Source: Hormiphora californensis (Eukaryota; Ctenophora; Tentaculata; Cydippida; Pleurobrachiidae). Taken from it: a stretch of 64,000 nucleotides of DNA. Position numbers and translations under genes: made by a program. The DNA lies in assembly GCA_020137815.1 (NCBI GenBank), contig CM035356.1, positions 426,001 to 490,000 on the forward strand. Reading direction: 5' to 3'. This document shows, piece after piece, positions 1-12,400 of the stretch; position 1 is the stretch's first letter; each line of letters begins with the position of its first letter. The notes beneath the pieces are model-generated. The model was not told the origin of the DNA. It did not search any database and saw only the letters and a list, made by a program, of their open reading frames with translations.

Positions 1-514
1 TTTTTTAGCCTTTTTTAGCTTTTTTTAGCTTTTTTTAGCTTTATTTAGCTTTTTTAAGGCTAAAAAAAGCTAAAAAAAGCTAAAAAAAAGCTAAAATTGA
101 GTTTTTAGTGGATTCATATAGGTTCGAATCCCGCTGACACCAAATTTTTTAAACTTTTATTATAACGTTTTATAACGTTTTTTGAACTTTTTTAAAACTA
201 TTTTTATCAAATTTGAATAATATTTTTATCGAAAAAATGTCTCCAGAAAATGGCAGTAGGGGTGGATACAGAAATTGCTATGTATGGACATAAACGGTAG
301 ATTATGGTAAACAATGTGCAGGAAATGAACAAATGCAGTCAATAGACGTCCGGAAGGATGAAAATTTAATGGAAAAGTGTCAAGATGAATGCTGAAAAAA
401 CATAAAAATTAGGGCTAAAAAAGCTTAAAAAAGCTAAAAAAAGCTAAAATAAAAAACGCTATCGACCAAAATCAGGGTACCTTTAGCTTTTTTTAGGGCT
501 GGACCCCCCCCCCC
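1..514. repeat. right part of a GCTAAAAAAA-repeat element ending in a C-run
   Basis: Short T/A-rich arrays of TTTTTTAGCT and its reverse complement lie at both ends of this stretch (1-95 and 412-500), around a unique AT-rich middle. The right end reads AGGGCTGG followed by 11 C. This layout (inverted short tandem repeats, unique core, homopolymer C end) resembles the elements at 8164 and 43273, but the repeat unit is GCTAAAAAAA instead of GCCAAAAAAA. The left end lies outside the window. It sits in an intron of the kinase gene, 8 bp from an exon splice donor. Confidence 0.6.
121..142 (+). other. tRNA T-arm/B-box-like sequence
   Basis: GGTTCGAATCCCGC followed by TGACACCA matches a tRNA T-loop (pol III B box) and a 3' acceptor end. 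The 5' side of the T-stem does not pair well and no D-arm or anticodon arm precedes it. It could be a SINE remnant or chance; it is not a functional tRNA. Confidence 0.3.
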
Positions 515-522
515 ATTCTTAC

Positions 523-3127
523 GGTTCAGGAGGATCTTGATGGGTTCTGGAGTTGTTTCAGGTATGTGGAGGGTCAGGGCCCCAGTAGCAAGTTTATACT
601 GTATTGCTGCCAGCTCGGTCAGGTGGGAAAATGGGATCTCCCCTGTTAACATTTCCCAAACTACAACACCGTAACTGAGTGAATAGAAGAGTGGGTGAAT
701 AGAAGAGTGGGTGGATAGAAGAGCGGGTGAATAGAAGATATCTAGTGGGTGAATAGAAGAGTGGGTGAATAGAAGAGTGGGTGAATAGAAGAGCGGGTGA
801 ATAGAAGAGATCTAGTGGGTGAATAGAAGAGCGGGTGAATAGAAGAGTGGGTGAATAGAAGAGCGGGTGAATAGAAGAGTGGGTGAATAGAAGAGATCTA
901 GTGGTTTTTATTAACGGGAATTCTTTATGTATTTCCCCTAGACCATTCTTCGATGCAGTGTGGGGAAATGTGGTAAACAATCCACACCTTACCTCCAAAC
1001 ATCGCTAGCCTTGCTGGTTTGAGATTCTCGTATAACTTCGGGAGCTAACCATCTGACAGTACCCACAATTCGGGATAACTCAACCGTCTTCTCCATAGTT
1101 CTGGCAGTACCAAAATCTAGGGTGGTATCTGTTAGTTTCTACTTGTGGTCTTATGGGGGGATATAGTGTACCTGATATCTTGAGAGTCAACTTAGTCATA
1201 TCACAATCCGGAGTAATCCTCTGGGCCAGTAGAACTGAAGAAAAGAACATTGGTGTGAAGTTGCACCATAAATTGAGAAAATAGTAATCATTCTATCACA
1301 AAAAGGCGTGACATTGCCCAACTCCGATATGAAGTTCATATCAATAATTCTTCATGTTGATCAGTGAGACCACGCGCGCAGCACAATTACTGACATTAGG
1401 TGCTTTCATAGGAGTGCCGCGCGGTAAACTAGTAACACACCATTTCCACTTTTTAGATCTCGGTGGATCAGATCCCGCTTGTGTATGTATTCCATCCCTG
1501 ATGCAATCTGCTTTGCCCAGTTAACAATAACACCTATAAAGAGAGAATGGGTGATAATAATAGTGGAACAATTACAAGGGAGGGGGTAGAATGAGGAAGA
1601 CAAGGAATCACGGAAGTAGACACAACACATGTAATTATTATAATGCCCCCTCTCCCTTAGCCCTACCCAATTATCATTATTATTGCCCCTCTTTGTGTCT
1701 GCCTTACCTGCACTTAACCCATATTGTCGAAGAACGTTCTGTAACGATCCACCATCGGCATACTCCAAAACTAAACACAACGTTTTATCAGGCTTTACTC
1801 CCAGCTGAAAAGTTGAAAACATGAGTATTGATGATTGGCTAATGTAAATCGAGCAGCACGATATTACAAGGCCTGACAACCAATAATCTCTATTATAATT
1901 TGGAGATGTCGCGTCGAAGTGGCCGTTCGTTAGGCGGTATCTAAGCGACAGACTGCTCCTTCATAAAACACTTCAATGTGCCCAAAGCTGAAAAGCTGTT
2001 GCTCACACTTTTGGAACTTCCAGTGGAAGTTTGTTAATATTTTCGAATGACTTTCAACATGCCAGTCCCCATAGTTATCAATTCAGTTGCCATGGCAACC
2101 GTGTTATTGACGTGGAAAGGGGCGAAAAGAACCACCCGGCGAAGCCGGGTGGGTTATCATAAAGCCCTTACTTGAGGCGCACCCAATGGGTGCGCTAGTA
2201 ATAATATATTTCAAGAGGTTACCCCGTAGAGAGAGGTGATATTTTCATGTTTCAGGGTGTGGATGGTATGTGCTTCCAGTAAGAATTCTTCAAAACTGTC
2301 CTTTCCAGTGATCCCCCGGGCCTCTTTTAGCGCTACCTGGGAGGGTGATATTACTTGTAACAGTTGTGTCTGTTGACAAGGTCGCATATCTGACTCCCCA
2401 GGGAGAAGAGAGACAGGAATATCAATTAATTTTCGATTAACTGCCTCTCTCTCTCTCTGCCATGTCCGTCCCGGCTTCTTTTGCATTCCATCTCTCTCAC
2501 TATCTGTCCCTTCTCACTATTTACCTGCATCTCTTTCTAATGTCTCTCTATCTCTCTATATCGGCCGTAACATACACAACAACTTTTGCATATATCCCTC
2601 ATAACTACTTGCAATATATCACACATCTACATAGAGTGCATGTCTGCAATATCTATTACCTATCTGGCATCCCAACCTTGTATTTTACCATTATCACTCA
2701 TTCTCTTTCTCTCTTTCTCTTGAGATCGCCTATCAAAGAACCCCTTGGGAAGGATATACGATACCGCTTCCCACCTACTCTAAATTGTCGTTAAATGACG
2801 CAAGTACTCTCCATATTACACTCTTGCTCGGCCCCCTCTCTCCCCTCTAGGTTTCAACCCCATGTTTTACGTACCGATTTTCCCTGGTAGGATCCTTTGT
2901 AGACCTTTCCAGAGGCACCAGTGCCCAGGAGATAACCCAGCTTCAACTCACTCATTGCAATGCTAGGTATTTTGGGGTTTTCTGTGACATAGTTGTGGGG
3001 AAACAACCCGATTAGATTGGTGGGAGGCCTACTGGAGTCCGCGAGCTTGAAAATCTTCCCATAGTACCAACCGTTATCCCCACACAGCTGGGAGTCGGTC
3101 GAGTAGATCTGGATCTGTAAGGGGAGA

Positions 3128-3187
<60 letters not shown>

Positions 3188-3451
3188 TATCTGAAGGATT
3201 GCCAGAAACACGCAACGTGTGCGTAAGCCCACGAAATCAGATTGAAGTATGCTTGGACAAAAATAGAAGCAAACAAAAATAACCCGTCTCTCTCTTCCCT
3301 CCTCTCTTCTCTCACTCTACCTTCAATTCCCCTATCATCCTTACCAGATCACCCTTCCGGAGGCACAACTCGTCAGGGAATTTCGGCTCATAGTTATGGA
3401 TAACAGTAGGCGAGCCGGTGAGAGGCCGGAGCGGCAGGACTTTTTCCAGAA
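523..3451 (-). CDS. mixed-lineage-kinase-like MAP3K (SH3 + kinase), partial
   Basis: This is a Ser/Thr kinase of the TKL/MLK group, a family that activates JNK/p38 cascades in the cytoplasm. Eight exons can be read (5' to 3'): 3451-3345, 3114-2875, 2336-2223, 1804-1708, 1533-1441, 1234-1172, 1116-993, 674-523. Phases close at every junction. The first two exons give an SH3 domain ([17 protein letters not shown], then GWYYGK and GLFPHNYV). Next come the glycine loop [12 protein letters not shown], the VALK lysine, [18 protein letters not shown] and [18 protein letters not shown]3 directly before the kinase is the MLK arrangement. The model stops at the donor at 522-521, and further 3' exons (coiled coil, CRIB region expected) lie beyond the left edge. 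The start exon was not found: frame is closed just upstream of 3451 and the acceptor there is weak. Introns hold a 16-bp minisatellite and two hairpins. Confidence 0.9.
681..904. repeat. 16-bp minisatellite in kinase intron
   Basis: About a dozen tandem copies of a unit close to GTGAATAGAAGAGTGG, interrupted three times by an ATCTAGTGG variant. The array begins about 5 bp from the acceptor of the SYGVVVW exon, so it occupies the polypyrimidine-tract position on the minus strand (read as CCACTCTTCTATTCAC). Confidence 0.9.
2086..2099. promoter_or_regulatory. RFX X-box-like palindrome
   Basis: GTTGCCATGGCAAC is a perfect palindromic match to the X-box consensus bound by RFX factors. It lies in an intron of the kinase gene, about 120 bp from that intron's splice donor. 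Function is unproven; a single 14-mer match in 64 kb is notable but not decisive. Confidence 0.35.
2132..2195. repeat. two perfect short hairpins
   Basis: The first hairpin (2132-2152) has arms CCACCCGGC/GCCGGGTGG and loop GAA. The second (2177-2195) has arms GCGCACCC/GGGTGCGC and loop AAT. They are 24 bp apart in an otherwise AT-rich intron. No RNA family is recognised. Confidence 0.7.
3132..3181. repeat. (GA)n microsatellite
   Basis: Uninterrupted GA dinucleotides. Read on the minus strand this is a CT tract just inside the intron between the two SH3 exons, close to the acceptor at 3116-3115. Confidence 0.95.
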
Positions 3452-3835
3452 CTGCCAGTCATATTTCTCACCGCTCATCCCCTTCTCACATCCCCTTGCT
3501 CCATGAATCGAGAGGGAGAGGGTGTATTTGTGGGTAGCTAGACGGGTTCTTGCCTGCAGCTATTACATGGAAAGTTAAGGTTAGGTGTCGCGGAAAATGG
3601 GTTTGAATCACAGATTGTCTGAATTCTGATTAAAGAATGATGTAGAATAGAGCTTGCTGTATAAAATCAATTAAAAATACGACACATTTATTTAGCCCAA
3701 ACAAATCAAAAACAGATGTAAATGAGAATATAAGCTCACTAAAAAAAATTCGAGTAGCACCAGGTCAGAGGCCCATTGGTCTGCTTCAATTTATAGTCTC
3801 TCGCCCACCACTGCACAGCAGCAAAGTACTCCCTT

Positions 3836-5485
3836 CTATTGCAAAGTTTTATAGTTCTGTATCAGAAGCTTCTTTCCTACTTTCCCCATGTGATTCCGGG
3901 GTAATTCCTTAACCAGGATGAACTCTTTTGGAATTTTATAGGGAGAAAATCTGTCTTTACACCATTTCCTAATGTCCAAAGAATTCACGGCGTCTTGTGA
4001 TGTCACATCACTCTCAATAATCGCTACAACCCGCTGCCCCCAGGTCTCATCCTCTATCCCGATAACAGCAACATCACTTATATTGGGGTGGTCCATCAGT
4101 AGTCTCTCAATCTCTAGAGCACTCAGTTTATATCCCCCACTCTTGATCACATCTTGACTGGTCCTACCGAGAATCTTAAAACTTCGTCCCTCGTGGATCT
4201 CAGCCGTGTCTCCTGTTTTAAACCACCCGTCACCAGTAAACGACTCATCGGTAGCTGGTTTGTTATTGTAATACTCACTGAAGAGTGTCTCTCCTCGGAT
4301 CTGTATCTCCCCCGTCTCACCAGGGGTGTGTGAGGTGATAGTCCCATCTGCCGCCTCCCCCACCACCTCACCACCCTCTGACATTAACCTAACCTGAACC
4401 CCACTAAAGGGGACCCCGATACACCCAGGGGTTCTATCTGACACAGGTTCGTAAGGGTTACTAATGACAAGCCCTACCTCTGTCATACCATACCGCTCCA
4501 GCAAGCGGTGCCCTGATATCTCATTCCACCGGTTACTAACAGATTCACGGAGAGCAGCTGATCCGCTAACCATTAACCGTAATCGGGCCATTTCATCCCT
4601 GACTACCCTCCCTCCCATTTCCTTATCATAATGCTCAATCAGCCGGCTGTACTGGGTCGGTACCCCGTAGTACATCGAGGGAGGGTCCTCCGATAGAAAC
4701 TCCTCCCACACTTCCCCCGGATTAAACTTAGGTCTCATGTCGACAGTCCCACCCTGACTAAGAACACTGAAGATCCCCAAAATACCGTGAACATGGTAAA
4801 GAGGAAGGGTATGTAGGATGCTATCATTTTCAGTTATCCTCCACCCATTAACAAGGGCATCTGTCCACTGTTTGAAGGCACCAAACCCAGATAGGACGCC
4901 CTTTGGTTTCCCTGTTGTACCGCTAGTGTATACCATGACACCCCCAATCATATCATCGTATGACACGGTCGGTGTTGTATCCTCGGTGCCATCCAAACAA
5001 ATCGTGGAGATCCCCTCTGCAAACATGTCATCTGTCTCAGGAGTGGTGATCACCACACTCGCCTCACTGTTGTTTAACAGGTACTCCAACTCACTCTCAC
5101 TGGCCTTGTGATTCAGGGGCACTGGGACGCAGTTAGCATGCATTACACCCATCATAGCGGCAGGGAACTGGACACATGATGGGAGGACTAGGGCAACACG
5201 AGATCCCCTAATACACTGGGCCCGGACACAATCCGACACAATAGAGGTTAGGGAGGAGAGGCGTTCAAAGGTGTGTGTTCCAGCAGTGTCTTTAATGGCT
5301 GTCTTGGTTTGGTCGATGTTGGGAATGAGATACCGCGGTCCTGACAGACACCTCAAGGAGAGGAGGGTTGGGGACCGGCATCTGGAGAAAACCCGGGAAA
5401 GTGTTATCATGTGACTAAAAGAGGTTTTAGAAGAACAAGGGATATTAGGGCATTGAAGAGGGGGTTGGAACAGTGGAGGGGACAT
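3836..5485 (-). CDS. ACSF3: ACSF3-type malonyl-CoA/methylmalonyl-CoA synthetase
   Basis: This is an ANL-superfamily acyl-CoA ligase that, in known ACSF3 proteins, makes malonyl-CoA from malonate in mitochondria. It is a single uninterrupted exon. The AMP-binding loop YTSGTTGKPKG, the YGMTEVG motif, GWFKTGDTAEIHEGR, the ACSF3-typical GRTSQDVIKSGGYKLSALEIE hinge region and the C-terminal lysine in RNHMGKVGKK are all intact. Frame is open to a TTG at 5509. The first ATG is at 5485 (549 aa, G at -3). A second ATG at 5410 starts an Arg/Ser-rich stretch (MITLSRVFSRCRS) typical of a mitochondrial presequence and gives 524 aa; either could be used. Human ACSF3 is about 576 aa. AATAAA on the minus strand at about 3692-3687 is a plausible poly(A) signal. 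Confidence 0.95.
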   Translation of the reverse strand: MSPPLFQPPLQCPNIPCSSKTSFSHMITLSRVFSRCRSPTLLSLRCLSGPRYLIPNIDQTKTAIKDTAGTHTFERLSSLTSIVSDCVRAQCIRGSRVALVLPSCVQFPAAMMGVMHANCVPVPLNHKASESELEYLLNNSEASVVITTPETDDMFAEGISTICLDGTEDTTPTVSYDDMIGGVMVYTSGTTGKPKGVLSGFGAFKQWTDALVNGWRITENDSILHTLPLYHVHGILGIFSVLSQGGTVDMRPKFNPGEVWEEFLSEDPPSMYYGVPTQYSRLIEHYDKEMGGRVVRDEMARLRLMVSGSAALRESVSNRWNEISGHRLLERYGMTEVGLVISNPYEPVSDRTPGCIGVPFSGVQVRLMSEGGEVVGEAADGTITSHTPGETGEIQIRGETLFSEYYNNKPATDESFTGDGWFKTGDTAEIHEGRSFKILGRTSQDVIKSGGYKLSALEIERLLMDHPNISDVAVIGIEDETWGQRVVAIIESDVTSQDAVNSLDIRKWCKDRFSPYKIPKEFILVKELPRNHMGKVGKKLLIQNYKTLQ

Positions 5486-6387
5486 TGCACATACTAGGCT
5501 CTCCTCCAATTCTTGTGTGTGTTACAGATAAACAATAAACAGTAGTATTGTAGGGAGACAGTACAATACACCATGTGTTATATCACATCTCTTAACATGG
5601 GGGGATGGTAAATACTCATGTAGAAGTGCTATCGATAGCTCCATGTAGAAGAAGAAGCGATATCTGTGAGATCTGGGTAGTAAACCCATACATGTACAAG
5701 TGAGATCTATCTAAAGAAACGACGTGTGTATGTTTGCGCAATACATTTTACAGGAACTTCTTAGTCCTTACTTAGTGCGTGTCTCAACTCTCATGAATAC
5801 GCAGAGTACAGGGGCGTAGCTGCTTAACTCATTTCACGCTAAGACGTGAGGCGGATGCAATATATTACAGACACTGTCTAGACACGAGAACAACACGCCT
5901 GTATGAATGCATCTCTCTCCCTCTCTCTATCAACTCACTATGTCCCCTCTTTGTACTTCTCTAGACACAGGAGAACGCCTGTAAATTCATACTCACTTTT
6001 CTCTCTGTAAACATTCATTCTGTCTCACTCTCTCCCTCAATTTTCAATGAGGTCTATTTAGGAGTTAGTTAGCTATGGTACATGATCAAGGTTAATCACA
6101 AGAAATACAAAGAGAAAGTGAGAGCGGAGACTACGGTCGGCTAAGAGCCAAACAACAAGTACCTAGTACAGTATGGGACAGACAAGAGGGATAGCTAATT
6201 GACTCCCTCTCCCTCTCTAGCACACAATCACCTGCCAGGCTCCACCAGTCTGACTCACTTTACCACACAGAGAGAGAGAGGAAGGAGAGCGAGACTACTA
6301 GATGTGGTAAATTGTGAGTGTAAAAAGGTTATGTCATGAGCAGTTTTAGTTTCCATCTGCTGCACGTATAATGGATCATTTGGAGCG

Positions 6388-6464
<77 letters not shown>

Positions 6465-6664
6465 CGAGACACAGAGAGAGTCCGAGGAGAAATGAGGTAA
6501 ATAATATATGCAGTGGAGGAGAGAAAAGAGAAATCCATTAACAAATATTAAAATGCAAAGAGAAACAGTGTACATAAAAGCTGTTGAAACAGAAATAAAT
6601 TACTGGTAATAAATACACACATCCCATTTTAAAGTGGTCAACATTCTCCCCCTCCTAAACACTC
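5486..6664. other. intergenic: ACSF3 upstream / UTP11 downstream
   Basis: No supportable gene. It contains pyrimidine-rich low-complexity sequence and a (GA)n tract at 6392-6460 which, translated, gives meaningless Leu-Ser repeats. Confidence 0.7.
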
Positions 6665-7566
6665 TCACTTGGCACGTTGCTTCTTCCATCTGTAGCTCAC
6701 ATTGCCAGAATCCTCGTCAACTTCTTTGAAAACTTGGCCCTTAGCAGCCGCTATGTTCTTGTACACCTGTAGTTTATTATTATAGATCATGTTGGTAGCG
6801 ATTATACAGGGAGGCATTCGATATCGACACTTCGTGACTTTACCAGAGAGAGACAAATAGGCAACACGGAAATGATAGATTGAGTATAATTACTAACAAT
6901 TGATAACAATTTACTCTACAAGCACCGTTTGAAAATATCTGTGCCAGATTGACATAATGAAGAATTAAAGCATATGAAATTTACCTGGAGTTTATTAGAG
7001 GCTCGTTCCAGGGTCTGCAACCTCTTTATTCTCGTCTGTAACACATTATACTGGACCTTCTTAGCTCTCCCAAGCGCCTTTTTCGTGGCAGAATCAACAG
7101 CTGGAGCGTCTGGCAATTTTTCAAGATTTTCCAAATCGATATCCTCTGAATCCGAATCAACAAAAACAGTGTGAGTGTTAACTTTTTCTCCCATCGTGTC
7201 ATGTAAAACCTCCTTCAACTTGGATATTTTATTTCTCTCAGCCTGGAGTTTGAGATTAATATAATTAGCGTCCTGGGTCTTCAGTAGCATTACCGTCTCA
7301 TGGTCTAGAGTGTTGTCTTTATGAATCTCATGTTTTCCGTCCACAACCCTGCTCTTGATCATGCCCCTGTAAAACTCATCAGGATTCTTCTCATCTGCTA
7401 CACCCTTCAACTGTTTGATTATCTTCTTCTTCTTGTTGAAATCCCTGGCACGGACAACATAATCCTTGTGCTTTTCAAGAAGACCAAATTTCTTCCTGTG
7501 TGCAGGCTGGCTCCTTTCCCGGTGAGTTCTCCGTTGGGCCTGAGCCGCGTTCTTAAACGAAGACAT
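6665..7566 (-). CDS. UTP11: UTP11-like U3 snoRNA-associated protein
   Basis: This is a component of the small-subunit processome, acting in the nucleolus in 18S rRNA maturation. Two exons: 7566-6985 and 6766-6665 (227 aa, phase 0 junction at NKLQ|VYKN). The N-terminus (MSSFKNAAQAQRRTHRERSQ, then RKKFGLLEKHKDYVVRARD) is the conserved UTP11 signature. Basic helices, the NPDEFYRGMIKSR motif and a Lys/Arg-rich tail (WKKQRAK) follow. The intron is 218 bp. The ATG at 7566 is chosen because homology starts exactly there; the longer open frame upstream is unrelated. Human UTP11 is about 253 aa. Confidence 0.93.
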
Positions 7567-8163
7567 TCTAACTGCTTTGGAAATACAGACATTAGCAATT
7601 GAGGATGAAAACATAATCGCCAATATTGAACATTGGTCACTTGATAAAATCAAGTCTCAAGATATAACTTGTCGTGTGACCGTATGCGCACCGACGCTAA
7701 CCGATGACAGAGCACAAAGGTTTAAGCGGCGGGGCCTCCTTCGAACCGCCCACGCTAAAACACAACAAATTGTACATAGGGATTAGGGACAGCGAACAAG
7801 CCGCTTGAAGAAGGTACCAGTACTGCACGCTTCTCGGTAAACTAACATCGTCAGTTTCAGCCAAACAAAAATGTTTTCATAGGTCAAATTAGCATCGTCA
7901 ATAGCCTGATGAGTTCCAAAAGCTCTTAGGGCGGACTGTTCGTATCGTCTGCATTTCAGAGTAGCCCCTGAGAGCAGTGGAAAAACGAAAACTGAGAGAG
8001 CGAAAGTACAAAAATAAAGGAACACGTGTGCGGGTGTACCATAGGTATATTGTGTTAGGACATGGAGAAAAGAGGTAGAGACACAATAAAGAATGGCTGC
8101 ATAATTCTCCACTCCTGGTACACCACGCACGTCCCTAGCGATTTATAAAAGTAAACACATAAT
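7567..8163. other. intergenic, upstream of UTP11
   Basis: No convincing coding sequence on either strand. It probably holds the UTP11 promoter. It ends at the 5-bp duplication ATAAT that borders the element at 8164. Confidence 0.6.
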
Positions 8164-8745
8164 GGGGGGGGGGGCCAAGGCCAAAAAAAGCCAGATCAAT
8201 CCCGGATTTTAGGGCGGGTCTGGCTTTTTTTGGCTTTTTTTGGCCCTACTTTTTTGGTCATTTTGGCATGTAATTCTGACATTATATGGTCTGTTTGACA
8301 TTAAAAACACTTTAAAATGGCTTCTTTGATCTAGTTTTACCATTTTATATCGTTAGGGGAAAAAATTTTATACCGAAAAAAGTTTGATATAAAAAAAGCC
8401 AGATCAAAAAAAGCCAAAAAAAGCCAGATCAAAAAAAGCCAAAAAAAGCCAGATCAAAAAAAGCCAGATCAAAAAAAGCCAGATCAAAAAAAGCCAAAAA
8501 AAGCCAGATCAAAACTGCTAAATAAAAAAAGCCAGATCAAAAAAAGCCAAAAAAAGCCAAAAAAGGCCAATAAAAGCCAAAAAAGGCCAAAAAAAAGCCA
8601 GATCAAAAAAGGCCAGATCAAAAAAAAGCCAAAAAAAGCCAGATCAAAAAAAGCCAAAAAAAGCCAGATCAAAAAAAGCCAAAAAAAGCCAGATCAGACC
8701 CGGATTTCAGGGCGGGTTTGGCTTTTTTTGGCCTTGGCCCCCCCC
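8164..8745. mobile_element. G-run/C-run-ended element with GCCAAAAAAA arrays
   Basis: The element starts with 11 G then CCAAGGCCAAAAAAAGCC, and ends with the inverted counterpart GGCTTTTTTTGGCCTTGG and a C-run. The 5-bp sequence ATAAT flanks both sides (8159-8163 and 8746-8750), consistent with target duplication. Inside are a roughly 180-bp unique AT-rich part and a roughly 300-bp array of AAAAAAGCCAGATC units. A close second copy is at 43273-43882. No coding capacity, so non-autonomous. Confidence 0.8.
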
Positions 8746-9455
8746 ATAATAAATTACGTCATTCTGAAATCAACTTCGCTCGGCATAAATGGTACCACAC
8801 GCCTCTTAGTGCCCCTCAATGCTACTAAGGTTGATCTCAACAGGCTAAATCTGAGCTTTTGTCTTATAAAAGACATCGTCTCACTGAGTACTTCTTGGTG
8901 CTTGGAGCAGATTTTGTGTCCAATGCATTCCAGAACTCGAGAGAGCGAAAGTTTGGCCTATGCTACAGAAGCCGTGGAAAACGCGCGCACTTGGGGTCTG
9001 CAGCGCATGCCAAAGCGAAAGTGAGAAAAAAGTTTTTGTAAATCAAAATATTTCAGATCTTGTCCGCAGCGCGCGCCGCAAAATTTTTGAAATTGTATCC
9101 GCGCGGCGCTAAGAAGCAGCGAACAATCAATATATTCGCCCATGGTGGGAGCTTGTCTCACGGAGCGGCAAGACAGAAACAAAAGTCAATGTTTTTAGTA
9201 AAACGGGGAAAGAAATGCAGAACAAGTGTGCTCTGCACAACACTCATACAGTATACACCGATGTAGACAAATAAACACACTCGCAGCAATAAGGAGTCTC
9301 TTCAACACTTTAAGAAAACAGAGTTTCTGTGATCATTGGCCAGAATATTGCAATTGCGATAAATAGCGATACAGCGTTGTAGAAGTTCAGTGCTTTTTGA
9401 ATAAAAATAATTGATATCGGTAGATTATTACATAAAAATGTGTCTCGTTGATCGT
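8746..9455. other. intergenic, 3' of the hnRNP H/F gene
   Basis: No supportable gene. It includes CpG-bearing tracts (GCGCGCGCCGC near 9070, CGCGCGGCGC near 9100) resembling those in other intergenic intervals of this window. Confidence 0.6.
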
Positions 9456-12400
9456 TTACCATCTGAATCCTCCACCAGCACCTCCACCTTGTCGGGGGTC
9501 TGCTGCCACACCTCCTCCTCCTCCTGGGGAAAGAAGAAACATTAATAAAGTAAAGAACTCTATCGACATACAGACCAGATCCCATATAAGATCGTGTTGT
9601 TCCAAAATCCAAATGGTTAATCGAGTTATTCCAAATGGAAGCCTGCTTACTCAACAAAACCCTGTAGCAATGGTTTACCTGATAGGAGTGCAGCCCGTCC
9701 GTAAGTCTCAGGCTGTTGTGGTTGTTGCTGGCTCATTACATCGTACCCAGTATAGTCCAGGGGCCTACTCTGCAGTTCAAGCTGGACACGTGAGGCACCT
9801 AAATAATTGGGGTGTTAGGGTTGTGTTTTAGAGGTGTGAGGCAGGTGAGAAACCACCCATAGTAGGGGCCACTCAAAATACCAATAATTACCAACTCACT
9901 GACCCACTGACTAGCACAGATTGGTGAAAACCACCCTTGTTTACCACAGACCCGGCAACAACTGCCCAACAAAACGGACAAACAACAACCCTATATACAG
10001 AAACAAACAATATCTCCCCACCAAGGCTTTCTTTATCCTTGATCATGGCCCGTATCGCATCTGCATGTGTCTCCAACTCCACAATTGCCTGCCCGTATTT
10101 CATCTCCACGTTTTTGGGGGTAACAACGTCCATGAAAAACTTAATGACATCCCCAATAGAGGAGTCTAGTGATACCCCCTTTACAATGACGATGTGTTTC
10201 CCCGCCACTCCACCACTGCCACCGGCCGGTACACCTGCTGCCCGACCCACAGGACCCCCTGTTACACCGCCCACCGCCCCCTGTTCAATAACCCTGTGGA
10301 GAAAGGGAGGGAGGGGTGAGAGGGGTAATAACCTAGAATTAGGGGGTGAGAGGGTGAGGGAGAGGGATAACGTTTGTCTGGGGCCACACAACCCTTGTCA
10401 GGGGCCACACAACCCTTGTCATACCATGTACCGTCATACCATTTCATACCTTGTCCATCATGTCCCTACCATGTCCAATGTCCGTCCATATAAATTATAA
10501 ACCGTCAAATCTTATGTTGTGAATTGTATTTCGTCCCTATTTGTCTCTCTCTCTCTAGCCCTCTCTCTCAACTCTAAGTTGCTCTCTAACCTCTGATTGG
10601 TTATCTCAACTCTGATATTATCCCCTCTGCTCTCTGCTCTGATATGATCGTACCCTGGGGTTTCCTGTGGGTATGTCTGGTAGCCGCCCTGGTCGGCATA
10701 TCCCTGATTGTAACTGTTGTAGGGACCACCACCTCCAGCACCATAACCACCCCGATCCATCTGCTTCATTCGGCCACCTGCGGAGGGAGAGGGGCTGATA
10801 GCTGGGAAGGGTTTGATATAGGAGAGGGGGTGATAGATAAACAGGGACAGCTGGGGAGGGGAGCGAGAGAGAGAAGTGGTGGCTGATATCAAGAACCCTC
10901 TAATTACCTCTCCCATATCCTCCCATGTCCTGTCCAGGTTTAGCGTATGGGTTGTGTCGTCCTCCAGTGGACCCCATCCTGCCTCCCATACCACCCCTGT
11001 GGTCCTGGTATCCCCCACCACCATGGTGCTGATCGTTGTAGTACTGGTCGTTCCTGTTCCTCATCCCACCACCCCACTGTCGGGAGGATGACTGGAAGAT
11101 CTCGATATACCTGGGGAGAGGAGAGGATGATAAATGGATGATAAACGAAATACAAAACGTTAATATCCTAATTCAATTTAATCACCAACCTTGACCCGAT
11201 TTTCTCTCCAAATTTGGCCATTGCTCGCTCCGATTCTTTGGTGTCGCTAAACTCCACAAAACATTTACCCATTGGCCGTCCATTCTCATACACCATCTAG
11301 AAGAAAATATAGATAGAAGGAGGTAGAGAGCTGTGTGAGAAAGATAGAGGTAATGAGAAAGAATAGAGCTGGTAACACACCTCCAGACTGACGACTGAGA
11401 TGCCTGCAAAGAAATCGTAGACATCTTGTTCCGTTGAAGAGAAGGGAAGTCCACGTAACATCAAAATAGGCTCTTTACCTGATAATGACATGATAGAATG
11501 ATTTATTGTATTAACAAGACAGAATTATTAATTGTATTTTGTTTGATCATCATCCCTCAATTATCCCCCTCACTTACCATAGCTGCCATAGTGGCTCTTA
11601 ACATTATTGAGCTTGTTCAGTTCATCTCTATTGCTCCTACTCAGTTCCAGATACCTCTTCCCCATGTACTCCTTGTCGTGTTTCATGGCGGCATCAAGGG
11701 CTTCTTGGCTACCGAACTCAACTATAGCTATACCAGTGGGCTGCCCTGGGAAGGAGGGGGAGGGGGTTAGATCTTGGCAGAATGGTAGATGCAAAGAGGG
11801 AGATAGAGGGAGAGGGATAGAAATTAGAACTAAAAGTATTTCTTACCCTCAGAGTTTTTCATGATGTGCACGGACTCGGAGGGATCACTGAGGGTGGAAC
11901 AGTCATGGAAGAAGGCAGCAATGTCAGCAGCGGATGCAGACCAGGGTAGTCCCCGGACCTTTACAATATACTCTCCACTGTTGTCTTCCTCATCTGAACA
12001 AGGGGGTTGGGTGAGGTATGTTGGGGATGTTGTGAAAATAGGGGAACTTGAAAAAGAGGGATGAGTATGATGTTTGGGGTTGTAGAAACAGTTGTGTGTA
12101 CCTTGGCCAGCCCTGTTCATGTCCCGTTCCATGTTGTCCATGCTGCTACTAACAACACTAATCCACCTGTTGCCAATGTAATCCCTGTCCTTCTCTAGGG
12201 CTGAGGTGAGGTCCTGGGCTGACATCATCTCTACATAGCACTCACCACTTGGACGGTCTGGAGGTGAGAAAGGGTTGTGTTAGAAAGAGGGGGGTGATAG
12301 TGATATGTTAGATGGGGTGTTAGAAAGGGGGTGTTAGAGAAGATTGTGTTAGAGAGAGGGGTGTTACAGATGGTTGCGAGATATTCATCACTGAGTTATT

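Noticed and set aside
121-142. A tRNA gene
   Set aside because: Only the T-loop and 3' end resemble tRNA; the stem is mispaired and the other arms are absent.
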